Source: an uncultured Acetatifactor sp. (GTDB lineage: Bacteria > Bacillota > Clostridia > Lachnospirales > Lachnospiraceae). From it: DNA of 36,226 nucleotides. The stretch lies in contig CAKRRD010000034.1 of NCBI GenBank assembly GCA_934394815.1, positions 1 through 36,226 of the forward strand, read 5' to 3'. How positions within the stretch are numbered: the stretch's first letter is position 1; each line of letters starts with the position of its first letter. Of the stretch, positions 8,946 to 17,610 are shown in pieces. The notes below the pieces were generated by a model. It made no database searches. It was not told the origin of the DNA and saw only the letters and a list, made by a program, of their open reading frames with translations. The position numbers and the translations under genes are program-made.

Positions 8946-11354
8946 ATGGATATTATACAGAAAATCAAAGAAGAACTTCAGGTAGAAAAATGGCAGGTGG
9001 AAGCTGCTGTGAAGCTGATCGATGAGGGAAATACCATTCCCTTTATCTCTCGTTACCGTAAGGAGGCCACCGGATCCCTGAACGATGAGCAACTGCGTAA
9101 TCTGGATGAGAGACTGACCTATCTGAGAAGTCTGGAAGATAAAAAGGAACAGGTGCTAAAGAGCATCGAGGAACAGGGAAAACTTACCGATGAGTTAAAA
9201 GAGAAGATTCTGGCAGCCCAGACGCTGGTAGTGGTAGAGGATCTGTACCGCCCCTACCGACCCAAGAGAAAGACCCGCGCCAGCATTGCGAAAGAAAAAG
9301 GGCTGGAGCCTCTGGCAGAATACCTTCTGCGTCAGGACGCATCTGAGCCGGTTCTTGCAGAAGCAGCAAAATATGTATCCGAAGAAAAAGAAGTAAAGAC
9401 TCCGGAGGAAGCCTTGCAGGGAGCGCAGGATATCATTGCTGAAATGATTTCCGACGATGCGGATCATCGTCTCTACATCCGTAACATTACCGTAGAGGAA
9501 GGTATCGTCACCAGTACGGCCAAGGATGAGAAGGCCCAGAGCGTCTACGAGATGTATTACAATTTCGAAGAACCGGTGAAGAAGATCGCAGGCCACAGAG
9601 TATTGGCGCTGAACCGCGGTGAGGCGGAAAAGGTGCTGACCGTAAAAGTTAATGCACCGGAAGAAAGGATCCTGCGTTATCTGGAGAAAAAGCTCATCAC
9701 GAAGGAGAACGAATATACGACACCGGTGCTCTGCGCGGCAGCAGAGGACAGCTATGATCGCTTAATAGCACCTGCCATTGAAAGAGAAATCCGCAACGAC
9801 CTGACGGAAAAAGCGGAGGACGGAGCCATCAATGTCTTCGGTAAGAATCTGGAGCAGCTGCTGTTACAGCCCCCTGTCGCAGGTAAAGTCGTACTGGGCT
9901 GGGATCCGGCTTTCCGTACCGGCTGCAAGCTGGCTGTGGTGGATGCCACAGGAAAAGTACTGGATACGAAAGTAATCTTCCCCACCGCGCCTCAGAACAA
10001 AGTGGAAGAGTCCAAAGCGGAACTGAAGAGATTAATTAAAAAATATAATGTAGATTTGATTTCCGTAGGAAACGGTACGGCATCCAGAGAGTCCGAACAG
10101 GTCATCGTGGAATTGCTGAAGGAATTGGATCGTCCGGTACAGTATGTGATCGTCAACGAGGCGGGGGCTTCCGTATATTCCGCAAGCAAACTGGCCACGG
10201 AAGAATTTCCCAATTTCGATGTGGGACAGCGAAGTGCCGCATCCATTGCCAGAAGATTACAGGATCCGCTGGCAGAACTGGTGAAGATTGATCCCAAATC
10301 CATCGGTGTTGGCCAGTATCAGCATGATATGAACCAGAAGAAATTGAGTGATGCCCTGAACGGTGTGGTGGAGGACAGTGTAAACAAGGTCGGCGTGGAT
10401 CTGAATACCGCTTCTGCGTCCCTTTTGGAATATGTCTCCGGTATTAACAAAACCATTGCAAAAAATATTGTGGATTACAGAGAAAATAACGGGCGCTTTG
10501 TGAGCAGAAAGCAGCTTTTGAAAGTGCCGAAGCTTGGACCGAAAGCCTATGAGCAGTGTGCCGGTTTCTTACGGATCCTGGATGGCAGGAATCCCTTGGA
10601 TGCCACCAGTGTTCATCCCGAATCCTACGAAGCAGCCGAACAGCTGATGGCGAAGCTTGGACTGACCATGGAGGACATTAAGGAAGCCCAGAAGCAGGCA
10701 GCGGCGAAGAAAGCATCCGACAAGAGCGCAGCACAGACTTCCGGACAGAAGAATGGTAACGGTGCAGGTAATGCTGCAAAGAAGCAGGAAACACAGAAGG
10801 GAAAGACCGTTCGAGTGCACAATACCAACACTGCCATGGGCAAGGCTCTTGCAGCAGCCATGGGCGGCGTAACCTTTGATAATTCCGCAGAAACCTCTGC
10901 AAAGAAAACAGCACCGGCGGCGCAGAATGCATCAAATGATGCAAAAGATATTTCCGGACTGGAAAAGCGTATTAAAAATAAGAAGTTACTGGCAGAGGAA
11001 CTGGGAATCGGTGAGATCACACTGACGGATATCCTGAAAGAACTGGAGAAGCCGGGCAGAGATCCCAGAGACGATATGCCGAAGCCGATCTTAAGAAGTG
11101 ATGTCCTGGATATGAAGGATTTAAAACCGGGCATGATCCTAAAGGGAACCGTGCGTAATGTCATTGATTTTGGTGTGTTTGTGGATATCGGTGTCCATCA
11201 GGACGGACTGGTGCATATCTCCCAGATCACCGACCGTTATATCAAACATCCGCTGGAAGCCGTCAGCGTCGGCGATGTCGTAGACGTACAGGTATTGACG
11301 GTGGATGCGGCGAAGAAGCGTATCGGTCTGACCATGAAGATCCGGAAACAGTAA
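8946..11354 (+). CDS. tex: Tex-family RNA-binding transcription accessory protein with extra linker
   Basis: Tex (YqgF/HhH/S1) proteins bind nucleic acid and influence transcription. The 802-aa product has the N-terminal helical part (EKWQVEAAVKLIDEGNTIPFISRYRKE at about 14-40), the VVVEDLYRPYRPKRKTRA segment near 95-112, a YqgF/RNase H-like fold (VLGWDPAFRTGCKLAVVD, 316-333), helix-hairpin-helix repeats (about 480-545) and a C-terminal S1 domain (730-800). Family members are usually near 720 aa. The excess lies in residues about 583-675, an Ala/Lys/Gln/Asn-rich low-complexity stretch between the HhH and S1 parts. The ATG at 8946 has AGGAGGAACT directly upstream; the longer frame from 8871 starts at the promoter itself. 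It is transcribed alone and ends at a strong hairpin. Confidence 0.95.
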   Translation: MDIIQKIKEELQVEKWQVEAAVKLIDEGNTIPFISRYRKEATGSLNDEQLRNLDERLTYLRSLEDKKEQVLKSIEEQGKLTDELKEKILAAQTLVVVEDLYRPYRPKRKTRASIAKEKGLEPLAEYLLRQDASEPVLAEAAKYVSEEKEVKTPEEALQGAQDIIAEMISDDADHRLYIRNITVEEGIVTSTAKDEKAQSVYEMYYNFEEPVKKIAGHRVLALNRGEAEKVLTVKVNAPEERILRYLEKKLITKENEYTTPVLCAAAEDSYDRLIAPAIEREIRNDLTEKAEDGAINVFGKNLEQLLLQPPVAGKVVLGWDPAFRTGCKLAVVDATGKVLDTKVIFPTAPQNKVEESKAELKRLIKKYNVDLISVGNGTASRESEQVIVELLKELDRPVQYVIVNEAGASVYSASKLATEEFPNFDVGQRSAASIARRLQDPLAELVKIDPKSIGVGQYQHDMNQKKLSDALNGVVEDSVNKVGVDLNTASASLLEYVSGINKTIAKNIVDYRENNGRFVSRKQLLKVPKLGPKAYEQCAGFLRILDGRNPLDATSVHPESYEAAEQLMAKLGLTMEDIKEAQKQAAAKKASDKSAAQTSGQKNGNGAGNAAKKQETQKGKTVRVHNTNTAMGKALAAAMGGVTFDNSAETSAKKTAPAAQNASNDAKDISGLEKRIKNKKLLAEELGIGEITLTDILKELEKPGRDPRDDMPKPILRSDVLDMKDLKPGMILKGTVRNVIDFGVFVDIGVHQDGLVHISQITDRYIKHPLEAVSVGDVVDVQVLTVDAAKKRIGLTMKIRKQ

Positions 11355-11442
11355 ATGCAGATACAGAATAAGAGATAATGAGTGCAAGAGAGTCAACATG
11401 CCTGTATGATTGACGAACGGCGAATTTGATCATGATATGAAT

Positions 11443-11494
11443 ATAAAAAGAAAGAGGAATAACACGGGTAAATGTTATTCCTCTTTCTTTTTAT
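11443..11494. terminator. Bidirectional terminator between tex and ribU
   Basis: A perfect 22-bp stem at 11443-11464 and 11473-11494 closes an 8-nt loop (CGGGTAAA). A-rich and T-rich ends serve both the plus-strand tex and the minus-strand ribU. Confidence 0.9.
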
Positions 11495-11539
11495 AAATTT
11501 ATAACACCAAACGATACGAAAAAGGGAAATGAGACTGCG

Positions 11540-12277
11540 TTATGCCTTATGGCCTGTTTTGATAATGGGACTTAAAGGCTTGTAGATCAGCAGTGTAACC
11601 ACAGACACTAAGGTTCCTTTGATCAGGTTCATGGGAGCCACGCAGGCTGCCACGAAGCTTACGATACTGCCTTCCTTTGCCAGGGGATTGACCTCGGTTC
11701 CCATAGCAAGAATGGTATCCAGAGGCATTCCGTAGAATTTGGAGAAGGCGGGAAGCAGATATACGGCATTGAATGCGGTACCGAAGATTGTCATGAACAG
11801 AGTACCGATGACACAGGCAATCATGGCACTTTTCTTCGTCTTTTTAAAAGAATACACAGCAGAAGCAGGGAGAATCAGACTGCATCCTACCACGAAGTTC
11901 GCCAGATCTCCGATGAAAGCGGTAGAGGTACCCTTCACACACAGCTTCAGCAGAATTTTCACGAACTCCATCATGACACCGGCTACCGGACCGAAAGCGA
12001 AGGAACCGACCAGAATGGGCAGTTCGCTGAAGTCCATCTTGTAGAAGCTCGGAGCGAAGAAGATCGGGAAGTCCAGCACATGCAGGATCATGGCGATGGC
12101 GGAGAACATACCGATCATGGCCAGTTTTCTGGTGTTGAAGATAGGCTCCGAGATGCCGTTTTTCTTCTGGGCAGCCTTCTCCAGAGCCACAGCTATCAGG
12201 AAACATCCTACGATAACAGCCAGGAAGATCACCACATAGGCTACATTTTCAGTTACGGTTTGCATTAATTTGTTCAT
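11540..12277 (-). CDS. ribU: Riboflavin-specific ECF transporter S component
   Basis: Substrate-binding membrane subunit of an energy-coupling-factor vitamin transporter; the shared ATPases and EcfT are not in the window. The core matches RibU: TRKLAMIGMFSAIAMILHVLDFPIFF, then SFYKMDFSELPILVGSFAFGP and GTSTAFIGDLANFVVGCSLILPA. The FMN riboswitch upstream makes riboflavin the substrate with high confidence. At 245 aa it is longer than typical RibU proteins (about 190-200 aa). The extra part is an N-terminal hydrophobic segment (about 11-33) plus a charged linker before the core. The ATG at 12277 follows AAAGGAG at a 7-nt spacing, so the extension is probably translated. Confidence 0.93.
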   Translation of the reverse strand: MNKLMQTVTENVAYVVIFLAVIVGCFLIAVALEKAAQKKNGISEPIFNTRKLAMIGMFSAIAMILHVLDFPIFFAPSFYKMDFSELPILVGSFAFGPVAGVMMEFVKILLKLCVKGTSTAFIGDLANFVVGCSLILPASAVYSFKKTKKSAMIACVIGTLFMTIFGTAFNAVYLLPAFSKFYGMPLDTILAMGTEVNPLAKEGSIVSFVAACVAPMNLIKGTLVSVVTLLIYKPLSPIIKTGHKA

Positions 12278-12318
12278 TTCAGAACTCCTTTCCTGAGTAA
12301 AAATGAAGGAAAGTCTTC

Positions 12319-12350
12319 AAAAAAAGCCCCGGAAGCTAATCTTCCGGGGC
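12319..12350 (-). terminator. Expression-platform terminator of the FMN riboswitch
   Basis: Read on the minus strand, a 10-bp GC-rich stem GCCCCGGAAG / CTTCCGGGGC with a 5-nt loop is followed by seven T residues. It lies between the aptamer and ribU, as expected for transcriptional attenuation when FMN is bound. Confidence 0.9.
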
Positions 12351-12382
12351 ATAGGTATCACAAAAAGAGCATAAGTGACACT

Positions 12383-12515
12383 TCTTCTTTCATCCAGACT
12401 GTACTGTTGGTCCCGGATTTGCACCGGATCAGCCGCAGATAGACGATCTGCGGGTCGCGGACTGTAGCCTCAGGCTTTCACCGCCAGTAGGGAATTGCAC
12501 CCAACCCTGAAGAAC
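12383..12515 (-). promoter_or_regulatory. FMN riboswitch (RFN element)
   Basis: Read on the minus strand, the conserved blocks appear in order: CTTCAGGG, GGTGCAATTCCCTAC, GGCGGTGAAAGCC, CAGTCCGCGACCCG, a variable hairpin, CTGATCCGGTGCAAATCCGG, GACCAACAGTA and GTCTGGATGAAAGAAG. These are the signature parts of the six-helix FMN aptamer. With the terminator at 12319-12350 it should switch ribU off when FMN is plentiful. Confidence 0.97.
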
Positions 12516-12531
12516 TTTACCTTATGCATGC

Positions 12532-12560
12532 AATATAACACTTTGTGAAATAAAAGTCAA
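12532..12560 (-). promoter_or_regulatory. Promoter of the FMN riboswitch-ribU transcript
   Basis: On the minus strand, TTGACT (12560-12555) and TATATT (12537-12532) are 17 nt apart, placing the start about 15 nt before the aptamer. Confidence 0.75.
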
Positions 12561-12645
12561 TATAGAAAATCTTTAGAATTTTCCCAACATTTTTTTCGGA
12601 TTTCTCTGTTATAGTAGCTTTCATAAGAATAGATATAAAAATGTG

Positions 12646-12674
12646 TTGACACTCAAAAGGTATTATTGTATTAT
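12646..12674 (+). promoter_or_regulatory. Promoter of the ABC export operon
   Basis: TTGACA at 12646-12651 and TATTAT at 12669-12674 are 17 nt apart, divergent from the riboswitch promoter. The rest of the 12561-12645 spacer shows nothing further. Confidence 0.75.
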
Positions 12675-12726
12675 GCAAATAGTACAATGACACAGATGAA
12701 CAAAATAAAATGGGAGTAGAGGAGAA

Positions 12727-13446
12727 ATGAGTGCATTAGTAGAAATCAAAGATGTGTGCAAGGTCTATAATCCCGGGGAAAATGAGGTCCGGGCGCTGGA
12801 TCATGTGAGCCTGACCATTGACGAACAGGAATTTGTGGCCATTATCGGACATTCCGGAAGCGGTAAGTCCACGCTTATGAATATGCTGGGCTGTCTGGAT
12901 GTACCCACCAGCGGAGAGTACTGGCTGCATGGGCAGGATGTATCGGCACTGACGGATGATGAACTGTCTGATATCCGGAACCGGGAGATCGGCTTTATCT
13001 TTCAGGGATTTAATCTGATTCCGAATCTGACGGCGGTAGAAAATGTGGAATTGCCGCTGATCTATCGTGGGGTAGCGAAAAGCGTGCGACAGGAACTGTC
13101 CAGAGAGGCTCTGAAAAAGGTTGGTCTGGAACACCGTATGGATCATAAGCCCGCGGAAATGTCCGGTGGCCAGCAGCAGAGAGTAGCCATTGCCAGAGCC
13201 ATTGCTCAGGCACCGCCGGTGATTCTGGCGGATGAGCCTACGGGTAATCTGGATTCCAATTCCACGAAGGAGATCATGGGCATCCTGAAGGAATTACATA
13301 GAGAAGGAAGAACGGTCATTCTGATCACCCATGACAATGATATTGCAGCACAGGCAAAGCGGGTGATCAAGATAAAGGACGGAAAAGTGGAATCCGATTC
13401 CGGCCGGATTGACCCTGCAGAGGAACTGCAAACGGCAGGCGCATAG
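12727..13446 (+). CDS. MacB/LolD-type ABC transporter ATP-binding protein
   Basis: A 239-aa ATPase with Walker A GHSGSGKST (41-49), a Q-loop in IFQGFNLIPNLT, the signature MSGGQQQR (145-152), Walker B VILADEPT (165-172) and an H-loop (LITHDN). Length and sequence match the MacB/YknY group, which drives FtsX-like permeases for export of drugs, peptides or lipids. The start has GGAG close upstream (AGAGGAGAA before ATG 12727). An adaptor protein and permease follow in the same direction, forming a three-gene YknXYZ-like exporter. No regulator gene sits next to it. Confidence 0.93.
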   Translation: MSALVEIKDVCKVYNPGENEVRALDHVSLTIDEQEFVAIIGHSGSGKSTLMNMLGCLDVPTSGEYWLHGQDVSALTDDELSDIRNREIGFIFQGFNLIPNLTAVENVELPLIYRGVAKSVRQELSREALKKVGLEHRMDHKPAEMSGGQQQRVAIARAIAQAPPVILADEPTGNLDSNSTKEIMGILKELHREGRTVILITHDNDIAAQAKRVIKIKDGKVESDSGRIDPAEELQTAGA

Positions 13447-13565
13447 TGTGAAAAGTAAAACATTTACGCACAACGTCATGTCACTGGCCCACGTTTTGTA
13501 ATTATGAGAAGATATGAGCAGGAACGTATGAAGAAAATATGAAATAGAAAGGATCATGAGGAATC

Positions 13566-15128
13566 ATGGAACAGCAGGAAAAAACAGAACAGGCACTGAG
13601 TGCAAAAGAGATCAAAAAAGAAGAAAAGAGAAAACAGAAGGAAGCAAAAAGGAAACAGAAAGCCGGAAAATCCGGAAAAAAGCGTAAAAAAGCACCTGTT
13701 ATTATTGCGGTTATTGTGATTGTACTGATCGTGATCCGCATGGTAAGCTGCGCCTTTTCCGGCAATGCGGGAGTGATGGTAAGCACCACCGGTGCATTCC
13801 GGGGAGACATTGAGGAAAGCGTCAGCACCAGTGGAAAAATAGTTACGGAAGAGAAAGAGGTTCTCTTTGCTCCGGTCAGTGGACGATTAAATGAGATCAA
13901 TGTAGCCGCCGGAGATGCTGTCAAGGCGGGGGATGTTCTGATGACCTATGATATGGATCAGATGGAGGAACGCCTGCAGGAGGCTTCTTTGCAGCAGACC
14001 AAGAGCAACGCTTCTTATAACAGTACCATGACGGAGAACAGCAAGAGTACCGCCAAGCTGAATGAGGCCAATACCAATCTGGCTGTGCTGGATCAGCAGC
14101 TGGCCGATTATAAATCCTATTTGAAAGATCTGCAGGAAAAACTGAGCACCAGCCAGAGAGAGACCCAGAGACAGCTGTCCGAGGAAAGCTATAATTTGAG
14201 CAGAAAGGCAACGGACCTGAACAGCGAATTGCAGAAAGGCGTATCGGAAGAACGTGCGGCAGAAATTAATCAGGAATTACAGAGCATCAGTAGCGATCAG
14301 GCAAGAAATTCCTATGTGCAATCCATTGCCAGCTCCAGCGATTATGTAGTGAACATGCAGAATGAGATTGCTTCCGTACAGGAGCATATTACAGAATGCG
14401 AGAACTACAAGGCACAGATGCAGAGCCAGAAGGGAACCAGTGAGAGCACGATCCTCAACGGATATCAGTCTCAGGCCTATGCAGCGGACAGAGATCTGGC
14501 ACAGCTTACCTACAAAGAAGCCGAGGAGCAGTATTATTCTGCCAAGAAGGGCATCGTTGCCGATTTTGACGGTATCGTAACGGAATGTACCGGAGTCTCC
14601 GGCGCCAGCGTAACGGAAGGCGCACAGCTGATCACTCTGGAAAGCAGTGAAAATGTAAAGGTAACTTTTGATGCTTCGAAGTCTGATGTGGCTAAGCTGG
14701 CTATTGGCCAGAAGGTGGATGTCACTATTTCCGGCAACAAATACGAAGGTGAGATCGCAAAGATCAATCGTATGGCAACACTGAATGCCTCCAATACTCC
14801 CATGGTGGGGGTGGAAGTACATCTGACGAACCCGGATGATAAGATCATTCTGGGACTGGACGCAAAGCTGACCGTACATACCAACAGTGCGCAGAATACA
14901 CTGTTGATTCCGGTAGAAGCCATTAATGCAGATAAAAACGGAGATTTTCTCTATGTCGTTGAGAATGGCATGGTAGTCAGAAGACCCATCACCTGCGGTA
15001 TTTCCTCTGACGAATATACGGAAGTTCTGGAAGGCGTTACCGAGGAGGATCAGATTATTGTAAACAGTCTTACGGGTATCAGCCTGGAAGAGGGCATGGC
15101 GGTAACGGCTGTACCCATGGAACAGTAG
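13566..15128 (+). CDS. Membrane fusion (HlyD/YknX-type) adaptor of the ABC exporter
   Basis: A 520-aa adaptor. The first 43 residues are cytoplasmic and extremely basic, with many Lys/Arg and Gln/Glu (KEIKKEEKRKQKEAKR near 14-29). One membrane helix follows (about 44-60). Then come a lipoyl-like half (GKIVTEEKEVLFAPVSGRLNEINVAAGDAVKAGD), a long coiled coil (about 140-320), the second lipoyl half (KKGIVADFDGIVTECTGVSGASV) and beta-barrel domains. This order is typical of RND/HlyD/MacA-like adaptors. It links the permease to the cell surface or presents substrate. It starts 119 nt after the ATPase gene with GAGGAATC before the ATG, and the permease follows 11 nt later. Confidence 0.9.
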   Translation: MEQQEKTEQALSAKEIKKEEKRKQKEAKRKQKAGKSGKKRKKAPVIIAVIVIVLIVIRMVSCAFSGNAGVMVSTTGAFRGDIEESVSTSGKIVTEEKEVLFAPVSGRLNEINVAAGDAVKAGDVLMTYDMDQMEERLQEASLQQTKSNASYNSTMTENSKSTAKLNEANTNLAVLDQQLADYKSYLKDLQEKLSTSQRETQRQLSEESYNLSRKATDLNSELQKGVSEERAAEINQELQSISSDQARNSYVQSIASSSDYVVNMQNEIASVQEHITECENYKAQMQSQKGTSESTILNGYQSQAYAADRDLAQLTYKEAEEQYYSAKKGIVADFDGIVTECTGVSGASVTEGAQLITLESSENVKVTFDASKSDVAKLAIGQKVDVTISGNKYEGEIAKINRMATLNASNTPMVGVEVHLTNPDDKIILGLDAKLTVHTNSAQNTLLIPVEAINADKNGDFLYVVENGMVVRRPITCGISSDEYTEVLEGVTEEDQIIVNSLTGISLEEGMAVTAVPMEQ

Positions 15129-15139
15129 GAGGCGGATCC

Positions 15140-16354
15140 ATGACACAAGTATGGGAATACATCAAAATAGCTTTGATGAATATCCGCAGTAACAAGGGCC
15201 GCTCGGTTCTGACCATGCTGGGTATTATCATCGGTATTTCCTCCGTCATCATGATCATTTCCATCGGTAACGGAGTGAAAAGCGGCATCAATGGGGAATT
15301 GAATTCCATGGCCGGAGGCCAGATCGCGGTCTACAGCAACAATACCGCGGAGAACGGCACGGAAGTGGTATTTACCGAAGAGGATATGGATGCCATTCAG
15401 GAGAAAGTCCCTAATGTCAGGGCGGTGACCCCTTCCTGGAGTTTCAGCGGAAGCGCAGCAGGGAGAAAGGGAACCTTTGATGCCACTGCGACCTTCGGTA
15501 AAGCGGGACTGGAATATTCCAGTCAGGATCCTATTGTTAAGGGCCGATATTTTACAGATTCCGATTATTATACGGCGAATAAAGTCTGCGTCATTACAGA
15601 AAGCAGCGCCAAAACATTGTTTGGCAATACCAATGTTATCGGAATGAGCTTTGATTACACGCTGTATGGGGTGACACAGGAATTTACGATTGTCGGTATC
15701 CGTAAGGATAATGCGTCTAAGTTTTTCGGAATGGGCGGAGCCGGTATGGTAACCATGGAAGCACCGATTTCCACGATCTCAGAAGGGTATGGTTTTTATG
15801 TGGACTATACGGATCTGCTGATCGTCAGCGATGGTGCAGAGAATGCTTCCCAGGTAGCACAGGATACGGTGAGATTATTGGAAAACCGTCATGATGTCAG
15901 GGGGCAGAATGCCATCTTAGTACAGAATTTCAATGATATTATGAGTCAGATGGATCAGATCTTAAGCTACATTACCGTCTTTGTAGTATTTGTGGCAGCC
16001 ATTTCCCTTCTGGTGGGCGGTATCGGCGTTATGAACATCATGCTGGTATCCGTGACAGAGCGTACCAGAGAGATCGGTATCCGGAAGTCTCTGGGCGCCA
16101 GAACCGGATCCATCCTGCTACAGTTCCTGTCAGAATCCGCCATCATCACCCTGCTGGGTGGCCTGATCGGCATTCTGATCGGTGTGGCGGGAGCCTTCGG
16201 TATCTGCAGCCTGATCGGATTTACTGCAAAAGTAAGTGTCGGTACGGTGCTGGGAGCCAGCTTGTTTTCCTCCGCCGTGGGTATCTTCTTCGGAATCTAC
16301 CCGGCGAAAAAAGCGGCAAAATTAAGCCCTATTGAGGCATTGAGACACGAATAA
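15140..16354 (+). CDS. MacB/YknZ-type ABC transporter permease
   Basis: A 404-aa permease of the FtsX/MacB group. It has an N-terminal membrane helix (about 22-45, MLGIIIGISSVIMIISIGNGV), a large extracellular MacB periplasmic-core-like domain (about 50-270) and three C-terminal helices (from about 275, with GGIGVMNIMLVSVTERTREIGIRKSLGA between the first two). It ends in the usual PAKKAAKLSPIEALRHE. GGAGG precedes the ATG at 15140. It is the last gene of the export operon and is followed by a hairpin terminator. Substrate cannot be told from sequence. Confidence 0.93.
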   Translation: MTQVWEYIKIALMNIRSNKGRSVLTMLGIIIGISSVIMIISIGNGVKSGINGELNSMAGGQIAVYSNNTAENGTEVVFTEEDMDAIQEKVPNVRAVTPSWSFSGSAAGRKGTFDATATFGKAGLEYSSQDPIVKGRYFTDSDYYTANKVCVITESSAKTLFGNTNVIGMSFDYTLYGVTQEFTIVGIRKDNASKFFGMGGAGMVTMEAPISTISEGYGFYVDYTDLLIVSDGAENASQVAQDTVRLLENRHDVRGQNAILVQNFNDIMSQMDQILSYITVFVVFVAAISLLVGGIGVMNIMLVSVTERTREIGIRKSLGARTGSILLQFLSESAIITLLGGLIGILIGVAGAFGICSLIGFTAKVSVGTVLGASLFSSAVGIFFGIYPAKKAAKLSPIEALRHE

Positions 16355-16393
16355 TTCTGACGAAACTGAAACCGCAATGAAATAAAAACAGAA

Positions 16394-16450
16394 AAGTAAG
16401 AACCGCAGGGGCAGATATTGGAATCCTTGCGGTTCTTTACTTGCTTTTTT
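16394..16450 (+). terminator. Terminator of the ABC export operon
   Basis: The arm AAGTAAGAACCGCA (16394-16407) pairs with TGCGGTTCTTTACTT (16428-16442) with one bulged base, followed by GCTTTTTT. Confidence 0.75.
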
Positions 16451-16469
16451 ATGGGAAAAAAATTATAAT
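16441..16469 (+). promoter_or_regulatory. Possible promoter of the YcxB-like gene
   Basis: TTGCTT at 16441-16446 and TATAAT at 16464-16469 are 17 nt apart. The -35 overlaps the T tract of the preceding terminator. Confidence 0.5.
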
Positions 16470-16551
16470 GTTTTTTGTAGTATGCAATCCTATGCGCAGA
16501 CAGCAAAAATCAGTCAGCGTATCATTATATCATTATAAGGAAAGAACTCAT

Positions 16552-17028
16552 ATGGTAGAATTGGATGTGAAGATTACAGCGGGGGATTTATACGACTTTT
16601 TATTGCGGCACAGTTACAACAGTTTGTCAGGACTTCTGGGAGCGGTGATCGGAGCACTGGGCGTTATTGTAGGCATTTCCAGACAGTATTGGATCTACCT
16701 GATCTTTGGCGTGGTGATCCTGCTGTATCTCCCTTGGACACTTTTTATCAAAAGCAGACAGCAGGCAGTGAATAGTCCGGTCTTCAAGGAGCCGTTGCAC
16801 TATGTCCTGGATGAGAACGGTATCACGATCTCTCAGGGCGACAGTTCTGCCTGTCAGGCCTGGGAGGATTGTCTGAAGGCAGTCTCTACCGGACGCAGCA
16901 TCATTGTATATACAGCGAAGAACAACGCAACGATCTTCCCCAAAAGCCAGATGCAGGATAAGACAACGGATGTTATTGAAATGATTTCCACCCACATGCC
17001 GCCTGCAAAGGTGAAGATCCGCAGCTAG
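16552..17028 (+). CDS. YcxB-like membrane protein
   Basis: A 158-aa protein with an N-terminal polar segment (VELDVKITAGDLYDFLLRH), two adjacent membrane helices (about 26-65) and a soluble C-terminal domain (HYVLDENGITISQGDSSACQAWEDCLKAV, then IIVYTAKNNATIFPKSQM). This matches the layout of YcxB-type proteins, in which the last domain forms a small beta-rich PH-like fold. Role unknown. A longer frame opens at 16441 inside the terminator and promoter, but the ATG at 16552 follows AAGGAAAG and is far more plausible. It is 105 nt upstream of tsaE in the same direction. Confidence 0.7.
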   Translation: MVELDVKITAGDLYDFLLRHSYNSLSGLLGAVIGALGVIVGISRQYWIYLIFGVVILLYLPWTLFIKSRQQAVNSPVFKEPLHYVLDENGITISQGDSSACQAWEDCLKAVSTGRSIIVYTAKNNATIFPKSQMQDKTTDVIEMISTHMPPAKVKIRS

Positions 17029-17038
17029 TAACTCTGAG

Positions 17039-17068
17039 TTGGAATACAGTAGAATGCGATAGTATGAA
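17039..17068 (+). promoter_or_regulatory. Possible promoter of the tsaE cluster
   Basis: TTGGAA (17039-17044) and TATGAA (17063-17068) with an 18-nt spacer. Weak match; transcription could also read through from the YcxB-like gene, since no terminator is seen. Confidence 0.3.
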
Positions 17069-17133
17069 ATAGCAAAAGAGAACAGAGAATACAACAAGCG
17101 GACACTACCGTAACGACAGAAGGTGTAGAGAAA

Positions 17134-17610
17134 ATGACAACAGGTGATTCCACAGGTAAACAGTATTATGAAAAAGAGATCATAGAGACTCACAGTGCGG
17201 AGGAAACTTTTGCACTGGGGCAGCGGATCGGCAGGGAAGCACTTCCCGGACAGGTCTATACCCTGATCGGGGATCTTGGTGTGGGCAAGACCGTATTTAC
17301 CCAGGGCGTGGCAGACGGACTGGGAATTACGGAGCCGGTGAACAGCCCTACCTTTACCATCGTACAGATCTACGAAGAAGGCCGTATGCCTTTTTATCAC
17401 TTCGATGTCTACCGCATCGGTGATGTGGAGGAGATGGAAGAGATCGGTTATGAAGACTGCTTTTACGGAGAAGGGCTTTGTCTGATCGAGTGGGCGAATC
17501 TCATCGAAGAGATCCTGCCGGAACATTACCGTCAGGTGACCATAGAAAAGGATCTGGAGAAAGGCTTTGATTACCGCCGGATCACGATTGAGGAGAGGAC
17601 TACAGTATGA
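17134..17610 (+). CDS. tsaE: tRNA t6A biosynthesis ATPase TsaE
   Basis: TsaE works with TsaB and TsaD to transfer threonylcarbamoyl to A37 of ANN-decoding tRNAs. The 158-aa protein has Walker A GDLGVGKT (about 46-53), NSPTFTIVQIYE, the HFDVYRI motif and the C-terminal LIEWANLIEEILP segment, all standard for the family. AAGGTG precedes the ATG at 17134. Its stop overlaps the tsaB start by 4 nt (ATGA), so the two are translationally coupled. Confidence 0.96.
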   Translation: MTTGDSTGKQYYEKEIIETHSAEETFALGQRIGREALPGQVYTLIGDLGVGKTVFTQGVADGLGITEPVNSPTFTIVQIYEEGRMPFYHFDVYRIGDVEEMEEIGYEDCFYGEGLCLIEWANLIEEILPEHYRQVTIEKDLEKGFDYRRITIEERTTV

